A stretch of DNA of 64,000 nucleotides from NCBI GenBank assembly GCA_022495005.1, contig JAGYXB010000096.1, forward strand, positions 186,001 through 250,000, given 5' to 3'. A model generated the notes under the pieces. The model was not told where the DNA came from and ran no database searches. It worked only from the letters and a program-made list of their open reading frames with translations. Shown piece after piece: positions 42,391 to 53,600 of the stretch. Numbering within the stretch: position 1 is the first letter of the stretch; each line of letters starts with the position of its first letter. Origin of the DNA: Rhyacophila brunnea. Lineage: Eukaryota > Arthropoda > Insecta > Trichoptera > Rhyacophilidae. The translations under genes were made by a program, and so were the position numbers.

Positions 42391-42683
42391 GGATCGTTAG
42401 TGTCCATTTGTGTCATCCGTATCGTCTTATATTTTAGACACGCCTCATCGGAATATTAAAGCAAACATCGAATGTTCCAATAGTTGCATCAATTTATGAG
42501 AGCCACGGGTTTTTAAATGGTCACAGGCCTTGCGTATCGTAGAATGCCGAGAGAAAAGGGGCCAACCCGTTGAGAAGGCAGTTTGATTGTCAAACCATCC
42601 GGGTCTTTATTCTCAGTCATGAGGTCCTGACGAAGAAGAAGAACAAACAATAATATGCCATTTAACATCAAGTAATTTGTATT
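42391..42683. other. Nothing recognised
   Basis: Ends in 'gacgaagaagaagaac', reminiscent of the LINE tails at 24.76 and 30.05 kb, but no coding match was found upstream. Confidence 0.3.
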
Positions 42684-42684
42684 T

Positions 42685-43156
42685 TACAACGTTTTTATTA
42701 GCTCGTATTCTTGTTTGTCCGCTGGTTGTTTGTCCAATACAAATCTTGCAATCGATTTTTAACTAACTTCCCGACTAGCTAGACATTTGTAACTTTTAGA
42801 ATATGTCAGAACACGATGTCAATGCATTCTTTTAATACTTTTAGTCATCTTTAAGCAGAATTGAATTCATTTTCAGCTAATTCTGTTTTGTATGGAAAGT
42901 TATTTCAGAAAAATCCGTAAAAAGTAAAAGACTATTATTGGTTGCTAAGGTTGTGGTCTTAGCAACTAAATTATTAATATATACCTGCGTTACTATGGAA
43001 ATCAAAATAAAATGTCAAAATGACATTTCAGTATTCTATATTTGTTAGTTTTTTATTTACTTCATATCAAGTACAAGTTTGAGCATATTGAGCATAATAA
43101 TTGAACAGAAAATTTAAAAACGTTGTATATAAAAAGTTCCTTTTATCTTGTAACTA
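42685..43156 (-). mobile_element. A-family element, copy 10
   Basis: TTACAACGTTTTTATTAGCTC to ATCTTGTAACTA. TATTT lies on both sides. Same 'gagcatattgagcataataa' variant as copy 8. Confidence 0.8.
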
Positions 43157-43561
43157 TTTAACATTTCTAAAGGGGGATGCGAAATCATTCCTCACCTGTG
43201 TCGCATCTGATCAATTCATAATAATATGCAAATATTATATTTGTAAATAAAAAGTATAGTATTTCATATTATTATCACAACGAAGTGACACGCGATGACT
43301 TTTGTGTGGGAAAAGATTCGCCTACACTAATCTATGTATGAATTACTTCTCTAATGTGCTAAAAATATAGTATCTATTATTTCTAAAAATAACTCTCGTA
43401 TCAACAAAGGTTGTATTCAAATAGAATTTTGTTATTTTATTTTGCAAACATTGTGTTAGGTAATATTTATTATTATGATACGTAGGTAGAAGAAATATTT
43501 TAGTTGAAAATAATAATAACATAATATTATGTTAAAAACAAGTTTTAAAATACTTACTTCA
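43157..43561. other. Nothing recognised
   Basis: AT-rich; no frame. Confidence 0.35.
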
Positions 43562-43569
43562 TAATAAGT

Positions 43570-44541
43570 CAGTGACGTCCCTAGACAAAATGCCGGCACA
43601 TTTTTCATACAGTATTTTTATAATCCTTTCATGACTCCAATATCTAATAAATCTCTTGTATGGATACATTACTAACAAAATATATAGACTCCGATTTATA
43701 TAAGCTGGCGTGAACGTCATCGCGTCGCTAGCGTCGCATTGGCGATGGAGTTGGCGGGGGGTGAACGTAATGCAGTGTTAAGATCATGACCCCCACAAGG
43801 GGGGGCGCTGACAGGGCTTTAGCCTGGGGGTCCGGCGAGGCAAATCGACCAAATAAGTGAGATAAGCACACATCACAAATTTGCCCTAATAAATTTAAAA
43901 AGCTATTTTCCTACAATGATATTCAAAATTATTTAAAGTTATGTGGTTGTACGATATAATTTTTAATTGTGTATCAATCTCCACAATAATTCAAATGGAT
44001 GTATTAAAATATACAATAAAACACTACACATACACATTGAAAACGCTACTGTAGAGCTTCATACTGCCTTTATACTTAGCGATAGGTAGGGAGGCCCCCC
44101 AAAGATTCTAGCCTGGGGGCCCGCTTCACGATGTGGGGCCCATGGTCGAGATACTGAAGCGGGGGGATTTAGGAGGAATTTAGTTCCACTAGTTCATAAA
44201 ATAACCGTGATGACGTGTATGACAGCTTATAGAAATCGGACTCCAGGTACCACTAATACATACAAAATTAAATTTAGACATAAAAAGCGAATATATATAT
44301 AATATACTGAGGTTATATGTGGTTGATATTTTACAAACATTTGGTTGTACCATTAAATTTAGCAATACATAGATTTATTATTTCCACACCATTTTTACTA
44401 CGCTATTATAGGCATGTAAACAAAATAAATTTAGCTATGTCTATAATATTATACCAAACGATTATCGTCGATATGCCGCCCTTCGAGTAACTGCCGCCCC
44501 CAAGCGATGCTCAATCTGCCTACCTCCACGGGACGTCACTG
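43570..44541. mobile_element. K-family hAT element with nested G (972 bp)
   Basis: CAGTGACGTCCCTAG to GGGACGTCACTG, with exact TAATAAGT at 43562-43569 and 44542-44549. 'cgcccttcgagtaactgccgcc' near the right end is shared with the composite K at 36820. Interrupted by G at 43785-44144. Confidence 0.92.
43785..44144. mobile_element. G-family hAT MITE, copy 2 (360 bp)
   Basis: CATGACCCCCAC to GTGGGGCCCATG. GTTAAGAT (43777-43784) and GTCGAGAT (44145-44152) agree at 6 of 8. Confidence 0.82.
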
Positions 44542-44574
44542 TAATAAGTATGGGAATCAAGACATAAGAATTAG

Positions 44575-44818
44575 GGAATGAATATATCAATACTGGTATT
44601 TCGGTATTTCTTATTGCACACCGGTATCAATACCGGTATTCGTCAAAACATATTGTAGTAAAAGAAACGAGAAGTACCTTTTAATAAATATAGCTGAATT
44701 CTATTGAAAACACTATTTTATAGGAACCCAAAGAATCTACCTACATTTATTATGTTGACCTTTATTAATATGTAAACATATTTATAAATACTTTAGAACT
44801 ACTACTTTTTTACAAATA
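44575..44818 (+). repeat. CAATACCGAA-type element, partial
   Basis: Matches the left 230 bp of 28577-29256 ('tttcggtatttcttattg', 'ttgtagtaaaag', 'attatgttgacc'). Cut at the G insertion. Confidence 0.5.
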
Positions 44819-44826
44819 CCTCCAGT

Positions 44827-45508
44827 CATGGCCCCCACATCCTGAAACGGGCCCCCAGGCCAGGATCTTTGGTGGGACCCCCTACCTATCGCTAAATTGT
44901 AAGACAGTCTTATGAGTGGCATTTTCCAAATGGTTTTCGAAGTCAAATAAAGTTCAGTGTATTTTTAGCGATTTTTTAACACTTTGAATTATTGAGTTGT
45001 AGAATATCAACACATAACAACGACCAAAAATTGCATCTCACAGCCATATATTTAAAAATGGTAATAAATTCTAAGTAAAATAGCACCTTAAAAATAATTT
45101 ACTATTAGAGCAAATTGAAGATTTGTGTTTATCAGTGTCGCTAAGTTTCAAAACCCGCTATAACACTTTTTCATTATGTTGAGAAAATCAATAAAAACTT
45201 TTCAAACTAAAAAGGTTTTTGAATGTTTCAGTAGTATAGCGGGAAATGATAGACGCATTGATTTTGTTTCATAATTGACCGTTAATCGTTGCGGATTTTG
45301 AAAGAGGCGATAAAATTTTCATGTAGAGATTTTAATAACGAATCCAACAATATATAATATATATCTTAATTATTTCAAAAAACGTTTTATAGCGGGTTTC
45401 GAAATTTAGCGATACCTCATTTATCTGGTCGAACCGCCACGCCGGGCCTTCTCTGAGCCCGGGCCCCTAGGCTAGAGCCCTGCCAGCCCCCCCCCCCCCC
45501 ATGTCATG
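44827..45508. mobile_element. G-family hAT MITE, copy 3, with nested TIR element (682 bp)
   Basis: Exact CCTCCAGT at 44819-44826 and 45509-45516. The left end is CATGGCCCCCACATCCTG, the reverse orientation relative to copies 1 and 2. A C-run of about 14 at the right end replaces the usual G-tract. A separate element occupies 45135-45415. Confidence 0.92.
45135..45415. mobile_element. TIR element nested in G (about 280 bp)
   Basis: 'gtcgctaagtttcaaaacccgctataa' and the complement of 'gtatcgctaaatttcgaaacccgctataa' form the arms. It splits the G phrase 'gtttatctcacttatctgg'. The target duplication is 2 bp or less, so Tc1/mariner-like or another short-target family; not resolved. Confidence 0.7.
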
Positions 45509-45516
45509 CCTCCAGT

Positions 45517-45755
45517 CCAGATACAGGAAAATCTATCTAAAAGGGTACCTACGTCTATACAGTCACATATCCTTAATTCTCGGTGACTTCTCCTGGTTCT
45601 TCATAATACCATAGAGAAAGATAGAGAGAAAAGAACAGCAAACCATACACAGTCTCAGACCCTCAGATCGGAATAAATTTGTATTGCGTTTAATTAAATA
45701 TTAAGCTATGAGTACCTATCAACGCTCTGCAGGTCTCCCACAGTAGAATATGTGT
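45517..45755. other. Nothing recognised
   Basis: No frame or repeat. Confidence 0.3.
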
Positions 45756-45756
45756 T

Positions 45757-46195
45757 TTACCACGTTTTTATTGGCTCGTACTCTTGTTTGTCCAGGTTGT
45801 TTATCCAGTACAGATCTTGCAATCGATTTACTATAGAACTAACTTCCTGACTAGCTAGACCATTCAAACTTTTTAAATATATCGGAACATGATGCCAGTG
45901 CATTCTTTTAATACTTTTAGCCATTTTTAAGTAGAATTCAATTCATTTTCAGTTAAATCTGTTTTGTATGAAAAGTTATTTTGGAAGAAATCCGTAATCC
46001 AATCCACTATTATCCGTAAAAAGTAAAATACTATTATTGGTTGCTAAGGGGGTGATCCTAGCAACTAAATTATTAATATATACGTGCGTTACTATGGAAA
46101 TCAATATGAAATGTCAAAAACATTTCTGGATTCTATAATATTTATTCAGTACCTATACAATACAATACCTAAGTACAAAAAAAAGTATTTATTAA
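45757..46195 (-). mobile_element. A-family element, copy 11
   Basis: TTACCACGTTTTTATTGGCTC start. It breaks off at 'agtatttattaattctt', about 60 bases short of the left terminus. Carries the 'ggaagaaatccgtaatcc' extension. Confidence 0.75.
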
Positions 46196-46267
46196 TTCTT
46201 CTTTTTTCGTTTCAACCGAGAATACAAATAAACAACAGTAGCGACTGCCTCGACGTTCATTTTGAAA

Positions 46268-46400
46268 CTGACTGCGGCTAGCCGCAACGTAACCGCTGTA
46301 CCCGCGGTCAGCCGCATTGCGGATAACCGCGAATACAACCGTGACTCGCGGTTAGCCGCCGCGGCTAGCCGCGAGGCGGCCTGCCGCAAGTGCGCATTGG
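46268..46400. repeat. GC-rich patch of palindromic GCGGCTAGCCGC words
   Basis: 'gcggctagccgc', 'gcggtcagccgc', 'gcggataaccgc', 'gcggttagccgc', 'gcggctagccgc' follow at 15-30-base steps. Each is a near-palindrome, in sharp contrast to the AT-rich surroundings. The 80-92-codon frames over it run on both strands and are compositional artefacts. Its origin is unknown: an expanded palindrome or an unusual element end. Confidence 0.7.
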
Positions 46401-46450
46401 CACTAAGGCGACGAGGAGTGAGAGCTATGTCCACTTCCAGGGCCTGGCAT

Positions 46451-46870
46451 CATGGCCCCCACAAGCGGGGGGCTGACAGGGCTTTAGCCTGGGGCCCGGA
46501 CCCAAGGGGGCCTGGCGTGGCGGATTGGCCGAATAAGTGAGATAAACACACATCACAAATTTTCTCTAATAGTAAAAAACATCGACTCCGGCATTATTTT
46601 ACACGAGGGGTTTTAACATTTTAAAATATTTAGTTGTGCAATGCATTTTTTTATTATAGTGTGTTGATACTCGAAAACTCTACAATTTAAGTGAATTTAT
46701 TAAAAAACACAAAAAATCGCTAAAAATAACCTAAATATTCTTAATTTTACCTGGAACACTATTTGGAAAATGCTACTGTAAACCGACACACTACCTTTAA
46801 TCTTAGCAATAAGTAGGGGGTCCACTAAAGATCCTGGCCAGGGGGCCCGCTTCAGGATTTGGGGGCTATG
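46451..46870. mobile_element. G-family hAT MITE, copy 4 (420 bp)
   Basis: CATGGCCCCCAC to GGGGGCTATG, with exact CCTGGCAT at 46443-46450 and 46871-46878. Confidence 0.92.
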
Positions 46871-46878
46871 CCTGGCAT

Positions 46879-47238
46879 CATAACTTTTCGTATATACTAT
46901 CGTCTCAGGTATAAGAATTACAAAAGAAACCACATCTATCATATTATGGATACTCAACTATTCATATCACCCAGTTTAAATTGTCCGATCTGAAGAGGAA
47001 ATGTTAGCCCATAAGTACCTAAGTAGTTTTTCAACCTGTAAACGTGTGGTCAGTCAACAATAGAAAACAATGCATCCGTTTGACACGTGAACGTTTTATG
47101 AAACGCCGTCTTTTTTAACATATATTATTATTTCTATTAACTGGGTTTATATTATGAAGAATGTTCTTTTTCTAGAGTTCCGATTACATAAATTAATTTA
47201 TAATGAATCGATTTTGGTTTGCATAATTGTATCGCATA
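46879..47238. other. Nothing recognised
   Basis: AT-rich; an 85-codon minus frame (46700-46957) begins outside and ends inside G, so it is not a gene. Confidence 0.35.
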
Positions 47239-47246
47239 GTGCAGAC

Positions 47247-47879
47247 TAGGGATCCAATCCCGGGATCCCGAGCTATTTTCGATACCTATGAATCTCGGGA
47301 TTGGTTAAATTAAAGATTTCTGATTAAAGAAAATAAAATAAAAACGAAAATATAACATAAAAAATACTTTTAATAACATATAACTATACTAGAAATAAAC
47401 TGAGTTTGAATGAAGTTTGTATGTATTGCAAATTCATTTTATTTTTTCACATAAATTAATAAAAATGAGAAAGATTGGAAAAAACAATGCTTCACACTTT
47501 TAATTCTTACAGCGCGAACGCCACAGCTGTTGTGTCCTGATTAGGGGGTATTAGATATAATTAGCATGTTATTTAAATGTGGTACCTAATTAAGAAGAAA
47601 TCAAATGCTCTGCAGTGAATCGGTTTAATAAAGTGATTCCACCATAATATCATACGTTTTACGACAGTTTCATGTTTGGCTGACTAATTAGATTTATGAA
47701 GCAGAAAGGCCATAGTATAAATATAGTAGATTTATTTTTGACTGATTTTATCAACGTTATTTTTTGTACATTTATAAAAATTTAATATCAACTATTGAAA
47801 AAAATGCCAATCTCAGGATTGTCAAATTGTAATCCAGAAATCCCGGGATCAAGATTTTGGCTCGGGATCGGATTCCCTA
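47247..47879. mobile_element. F-family hAT MITE, copy 2, with N insertion (633 bp)
   Basis: TAGGGATCCAATCCCGGG to GGATCGGATTCCCTA. GTGCAGAC and TTCCAGAC agree at 6 of 8. The body follows F1 except for about 120 bp of N at 47508-47629; the joint in F1 is 'actattaacaaag'. Confidence 0.82.
47508..47629 (+). mobile_element. N-family short MITE, copy 3
   Basis: 'agcgcgaacgccac', 'attagatataattagcatgttatttaaatgtgg', 'ctctgcagtgaatcgg', with TTAA close to both joints. F copy 1 has a single TTAA there. A TTAA target is therefore suggested. Confidence 0.65.
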
Positions 47880-47881
47880 TT

Positions 47882-48515
47882 CCAGACATGTCCAACGCGT
47901 CGATCGCAGAATAAACTTTGGTCGATCAGTTATGTCCCTCAGGGAGGATGGCAAAGGAAAAAGGTAGCTTGGGTTGACAGGAACCTGATGTGGTTTGTTG
48001 GTGTTATCCTACATTCGTCTCCTTACCAAAGACTGGACTTCTATGCAACTCCTGAGTAGTATTCATAGCGGTTACGTTTAAAGACCGTCGTCTTGAAGGT
48101 AATAGTTGTCAGGTGATTTACCTTCAAGGATGTATTTAGACTAGATGGCGATAAGATGATAGGGGAATAATAAGCTTTCATTAAAACATTAAAGTTTATT
48201 CAACGGAAATGTGAGTACATTTATGCAGCGGACTTTGCGTTACAATGATTTAAAAATAATAGACAAGGGCGCGAGGTGCGTGTCCCTTTTTATACATTTT
48301 TGTTGATATAATTTTAATTAGTTTATTGACGACTTGTGTGTGATATCCGGTGTAGCTCCATAGTCCAATGACCGTATCTATACTTGTGTTTATCAAATTA
48401 GAATATTCTGTAGGTACTGCATCATATTACATAGATATTGTTTATTAACCCTTATAAACTTGCAAGGTTTAGAAGGTATAACCTACTCTGAAAATTGGGA
48501 TAATGTATAAACAGT
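47882..48515. other. Possible hAT end, otherwise unrecognised
   Basis: 'cagacatgtccaacgcgtcgatcgc' at 47884 has the CAGrCaTGTCCAAC look of a hAT terminus followed by the GC-rich subterminal word. The opposite end was not found. The rest is unassigned. Confidence 0.35.
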
Positions 48516-48625
48516 TCGATTCAGGCCGCGGCACGAAACTGTGAATTTCGATCACAGTGCTAATTTTGATTATGCTTATTTCGAATGCAAAATGACAAAC
48601 TGTAGAAAATAATGATAGTTTCATT
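48516..48625 (-). repeat. Repeat shared with 30.35 kb
   Basis: Reverse match of 30355-30475 ('ggccgcggcacgaaactgtgaatttcgatc', 'aaatgacaaactgtagaaaa'). Confidence 0.5.
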
Positions 48626-48631
48626 TTGAAA

Positions 48632-49056
48632 TAATAACAAGATAAAAATAACATTTTATATACAACGTTTTTAAATTTTCTGTTGAATCATATAAACTTG
48701 ACGACTAAATTAAACGATCAAAAAATTTTGTACTTGATAGAAATAATACTGAAATGTCATATTGATTTCCATAGTAACGCACGCATATATTAATATTTTA
48801 TTTTTAATAATTTAGTTGCTAGGACATTTTCATACCAAACAGAATTAACTGAAAATGAAATCAATTCTACTTAAAGATGGCTAAAAGTATTAAAAAAATG
48901 CATTGGCATCGTGTTCTGATATATTCTAAAAGTTTCAAATGTCTAGTCTAGATAATATATAATAGTCGGGAAGTTGGTTAAAAAGCGATTGCAAGATTTG
49001 TACCGGACAAACAACCACTGGACAAATAAGAATACGAGCTAAGAAAAACGTTGTAA
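48632..49056 (+). mobile_element. A-family element, copy 12
   Basis: ATAATAACAAGATAAAAATAAC to AAAAACGTTGTAAAA, with AAATA-type repeats outside. A 15-bp insertion ('agtctagataatatataatagtcgg') interrupts the conserved 'ctagctagtcggg'. Confidence 0.8.
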
Positions 49057-49169
49057 AATATGGTTCTACGTCAATTAATATGAATGAAAATATGCAATTG
49101 ACAATATTTTCATTTACTCAAAAGGAATAAGTATGTACCTACTGCATTGCATTCGAACACAGAACAGAT

Positions 49170-49405
49170 TAATTGTACTACATTTTGTCGCAGGGTTTTG
49201 AATGTGTGAGGCAATATTGTGTGTTGCAACCTTCAAATACACAAATATTGGATGAGCGCCAGTGCATAAACCGAGAGCAATTGTCAAACAAATGACAATC
49301 GTATTCTTGACACGTGTTTAAGTTTATCCCATATTATTCCATGTTTGAGATCGGTTGCCTGTTACTCTACACCCGTTAGGTATTTCTGAGTTCCCTGCAT
49401 TCAAA
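49170..49405 (-). repeat. Repeat shared with 31.17 kb (inverted)
   Basis: Complement of the 31166-31445 unit, in the same order of words. It differs at many single bases. Confidence 0.55.
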
Positions 49406-49864
49406 GTTAAACACTAAAAAGCAGTACCTCGTAACTCGCCATGTAGTGGTACCTACGTTCTAACTTGGCATCTTGCAGGGCTAAGGAGGGTCGGCCAAAG
49501 CAACAGAATCAGTGTTTAATAATAATTAAACCAGATTTTTCGTGTTATTTTTGGTCGGTCTCAGTAACTACTTGGGTAGGTGCTCGAAGAAAGTCAATGT
49601 ACCAGTTTTCAAAATAAACCTAAATAACTGGAGATCAAATTTTCATGTTCATTCAAATTTACGACTGCAAAATTGTCTCTTATTATTTTTGAAAAATCGT
49701 ATATTTACAATAATTATTCTGGGCTTCGTTGTACGCTTGTACCTCGTGAATCATGCCATGCATTATTTTTCCACATTAGTGCTAAATTATACATATTTAT
49801 TTAGAGTTTAGAGAATGTATTTACTGCCTAATGCATAGAATTTTCACGAAATGTTATTTTAAAA
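49406..49864. other. Nothing recognised
   Basis: An 89-codon frame (49542-49811) has hydrophobic stretches but no known motif or splice context. Confidence 0.3.
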
Positions 49865-49865
49865 A

Positions 49866-50297
49866 ATAATTACAAGATAAAAATAACTTTTTATATACTT
49901 ACCACGTTTTAAAATTGTCTGTTGAATCATATAAACTTGAAAATTCTATGTATTAATAATTTAGGACAAATAAGGCAATTGTCAACAAATCATTTTTTTT
50001 GCTTCTTTTGCAACAAACAAACAAATATAGAATACTGAAATGTCATTTTGATTTCCATAGTAACGGATTACGGATTTCTTCCAAAATAACTTTTCATACA
50101 AAACAGAATTAACTGAAAATGTCTACTTAAAGATGGCTAAAAGTATTAAAATAATGCATTAGCATCGTGTTCTGATATATTCTAAAAGTTTCAAATGTCT
50201 AGCTAGTCGGGAAGTTAGTTAAAATCGATTGCAATATTTGTACTGGATAAACAACCACCGTACAAATAAGAATACGACCTAATAAAAACATTGTAAA
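49866..50297 (+). mobile_element. A-family element, copy 13
   Basis: ATAATTACAAGATAAAAATAAC to AAAAACATTGTAAAA, with AAAATA on both sides. It lacks the middle between 'ccatagtaacg' and 'gattacggatttcttcc'. Confidence 0.8.
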
Positions 50298-51154
50298 ATA
50301 GTTGGCTATCATCAAGGCTTTTTTAACCAATCATGGAGCTATATTTTTCAGTGTGCTGGTTGTCTGCAGCCTTAAGAGTATTATTTTAATATGTATTTTT
50401 TTTAAATAATATTGTAAATGGACTCACTCACTCATTGATATTCAAGGGAGTTCAATACTTTTCTTCTAATTACAAAAAAACAGTGCTCTGGTGGTTTTTT
50501 GCGATCTCAAAGCTCGATTTTTGGAATAAATGCAAGTTAATGAGTACACTATAGGCAACTCATTTGCACGTTTACAATATTAATTTAATATTAATAAATG
50601 AATTAAATTATTTTTACTATCTTTACATTATGCTCTATTCAATAATATAAACCAGAATATACTCGTATAGTTAATTGTAATTACTAGATACTTCCACTGG
50701 ATTGATTATAGTTGTTTGGCCTAATTATAATTAATTGAGGTCTGATCAGGTTTAATGCATTATTGGATGCAGTCGTGAGTCTGCCCCCGTGTGTGGTGTG
50801 CAACAGGGGTCGGAAAACTGGGATCCGCTTTCCAAATCCGTCCCCTACCAAGGCCTGAACAAAAACGAACCATAAGTGCGAGCGAGAAAGCATTCGGCAC
50901 GCTTATAATATATCCGCAACCATGCGTTACAGTAAGATATAATTTCTACGGCTGAATTAAATATTTTTTTGTAAACGTCGCCGGTAAATATTGATTTGAA
51001 TGACTACATTCATTCGCTTGTTACTGAAATTTATTGATTTTGTGTTGAATATAAAATTAGTGGTAAGTAATTGTTTTTAATTTATTTAGTAAAAAATATG
51101 GTTAACTATGTTGTGCTTAAATTTGAAAGCCGTACTGAGAAGCAACATGATGGT
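50298..51154. other. Unrecognised; minus frame at 50.7-50.9 kb
   Basis: The minus frame 50684-50893 reads VQALVGDGFGKRIPVFRPLL. It lies in GC-richer sequence but matches no family I know. Left unassigned. Confidence 0.25.
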
Positions 51155-51162
51155 ATAACGTT

Positions 51163-51540
51163 CATGGCCCCCACAAGGTGGGAGCTGACAGGGCTCTAGC
51201 CTGGTAGCCCGGGCTCAGAAGGGGCCCGACGTGGCGAGTCGACCATAAACACACATCACATATTTGCTTTAATTGTAAAAAAAGTCGTGTAAGCTATTTT
51301 ACTTCATTTGTGTTATTATACTAAAATATATGGTTGTGTGATACAATTTTTCAATGTGTGTTGATACTAGGCAACTCCATAATTCAAATGGATGTATTAA
51401 AAATACTCCCTAATTTTACTGAATACACCATTTAGAAAACACTACTGTAAAGCGTCACACCGACTTAACCCTTGGCGATAGATAGGGGGCCCCGCCAAAG
51501 ATCCTAGCCTAGGGGCCCGCTTTAGGATGTGGGGGCTATG
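51163..51540. mobile_element. G-family hAT MITE, copy 5 (378 bp)
   Basis: CATGGCCCCCACAAGG to GTGGGGGCTATG. Exact ATAACGTT at 51155-51162 and 51541-51548. The cleanest G copy. Confidence 0.93.
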
Positions 51541-51548
51541 ATAACGTT

Positions 51549-52900
51549 TCATAGTTAAGTTAACAATAATATAGTTAAGGGTCTACTGTGCTTTATACGC
51601 AAGAAACACAGCTTCATTTTGCCGAACAATACCCACTCTCTTTATATTATTACTCTGATTACTCTATTTTCTCCTATATGCATACCACACCACATAAGCG
51701 TAAAGTTCGATAGTTTTAACAGAAAATATGACGTAGTTAGAGCGACGCCGAGCGAGAGAAAAGGATGGAATGGGCTTCATGTAAGAGCTGACGGAAGTTA
51801 TATTGATAATAATTATTAATTTTACTCTACATAGAAGAAATCGTAAACTGCGCAATTTCAATGTTAAGTTGTTCCACTATATTTTAAACTTCAATTGGGA
51901 GTGATTAATCTGTAGTAATGATAATACGCTGAAAGAAAAGTTTTACGAGATGAATCTAAGTGAATAAATTCTATAAAATGTCTTTTAAGCAATGGTCGAA
52001 GAGGACCGACTGTCCGCATGGGAAACTGAATAATTATTAGCCTCCGGGGTCCTCGTAGAATGGATAAAGTCAGCAGAGCGCTTACTGCCAGTTTCGAATT
52101 GGTTAAATGGAAATCTTTCAACAGACTTCGAACTAAAGCTCGATAAGAGAGAATTCTTAAAATCTCGAATATTTGTTTTGTCTACAATTCGATATTGGTT
52201 CTCGAAATTTTTGATAAATCGACATTTTTTCTTGCCGTTTCTTTCACTCTTTAGATTTTCCGGCCAATAGCTGTTTTTTTCCTGACAAATTTAAAAAATC
52301 ACGTTCAGGATCAAAGTCAAAGCCAATCGACCCCAAGCAGCTGCGGTCGGCGGTTTAACCTAGCCACATTAATTCTCAAATTTCGGAAAATTAATTTCTC
52401 GATAATTATTCTCGATCACAGCCTCAACTTCGAACTGTATACGTAGTTAATATTTAAATGTCATTGTAAGTATAAATAAATATTTTTATTATCTACCTAC
52501 TCTACTATATTATTTGTTGTCATTTTCATGTTTGTCTTGTTTTATTGTTAAAACCATAAAACTTATTCAACGAATGGTGTTTTCATCAATACTTAGTTTT
52601 AATCTGCTATAATGAAGAGATGGAACCTACACGTATAAAATTGAAGCAAAAAATAACATCTAGTCTACCGATAAAGAAAGCTACAAGTAAATTTAACAAG
52701 AACTTCACTCTTACCATTTATGATGTTTCTTTGTCAATTTGCAGGCATAAAAACGCCTCATGGAAAGATATTTAGTCATAAATTATTGTATGTAGCCAGC
52801 CAAAAGCAATATGTACATCATTGACCATTATTTATAATATTAATAATCATATAAAAACTGAGAAACGTCAATTAAGTATCAAATAATCCACGTAAACAAG
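51549..52900. other. Mostly unrecognised; tRNA-like scrap at 52.04-52.11 kb
   Basis: At 52048-52112, 'cctcgtagaatggataaagtc' and 'cagtttcgaattgg' resemble decayed A and B boxes, possibly a tRNA-derived relic. 'tagcctccggggt' just before is shared with 37.8 kb. The frames of 65-76 codons here have no domain. Confidence 0.25.
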
Positions 52901-52904
52901 AGCC

Positions 52905-53040
52905 GCCATTTTATTTTCGGGGCTGCCAACAGAAAAAAGAAAACAATTAAGTTGTTACAAATACAAACACATACTAATACAATCGTTCGATTCAAAAATC
53001 GAACTGCCTTCAAAATTCCAAATACGAAATGTGTATAAGA
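52905..53040 (-). repeat. Repeat shared with 31.95 kb (inverted)
   Basis: On the minus strand 'ggaattttgaaggcagttcg', 'tctgttggcagccccgaaaataaaatggcggctc'. Here the frame after ATG runs MAALVYVDYLILN and stops. Confidence 0.5.
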
Positions 53041-53600
53041 GTTATTTCTATCTAGAGTCGGAATTCTTTGATTTTGTTTTTGTTTCCTTATGTATTTGTT
53101 TATTGAGTGATCTTTCCGCGTTATGCAAAACATGCACTTTTTTAAGCCATGTTGGGATGGCTACTCTCAAGTATCTGAATATCTTACATCTATATTGTCA
53201 TCATATATTCGATGACCCAGTATTGAACGGTAACAAGTCAAAAATTCGACATTTCGCGATATTGGTATCAAAATACTCGTAAAAGTAAGCTCTTTGCGAT
53301 TGGCCATACGTTTCAATTAAGAATAGATAAATTCTGACATGTATCCTTTTAAAACTTGTCAAATCTTGTGTGTTGTAAAATATTCAAAATATTAAAACAT
53401 GATTATCTCAAAACTACGTTTTTTGAGTTGTTACTGTTTAATACTGGGTCATCGTATTATTTTGCGTGCCAAATGATCACCCAAATGCACACACGTGGTG
53501 ACACGTCAAAACACTTTATGCACCTACAATATAGGGTCACTTTTATTCAGGCGCCCGAATGATGGGATGAAACGAAAGGACCCATAGATAAAAAGGTTGA
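53041..53600. mobile_element. Possible hAT right end
   Basis: 'aaaaaggttgagagccagtg' at 53588-53607 is the complement of a CACTGGCTCTCAACC-type hAT terminus. No left partner or duplication was found. 'gacccagtattgaacggtaac' and 'ttactgtttaatactgggtc' (53214 and 53431) are mirrored within the stretch. Frames of 68-84 codons lack domains. Confidence 0.35.

Noticed and set aside
45488..45500. C-run as a sequencing or assembly error
   Set aside because: G copies at 38374, 43785 and 56476 have similar C/G tracts at the same place, so a variable homopolymer of the family is the better reading; its exact length is uncertain.
46192..46540. Overlapping ORFs of 80 and 92 codons on opposite strands
   Set aside because: Produced by the GC-rich palindromic patch, which is poor in stop codons; one runs on into the G element.
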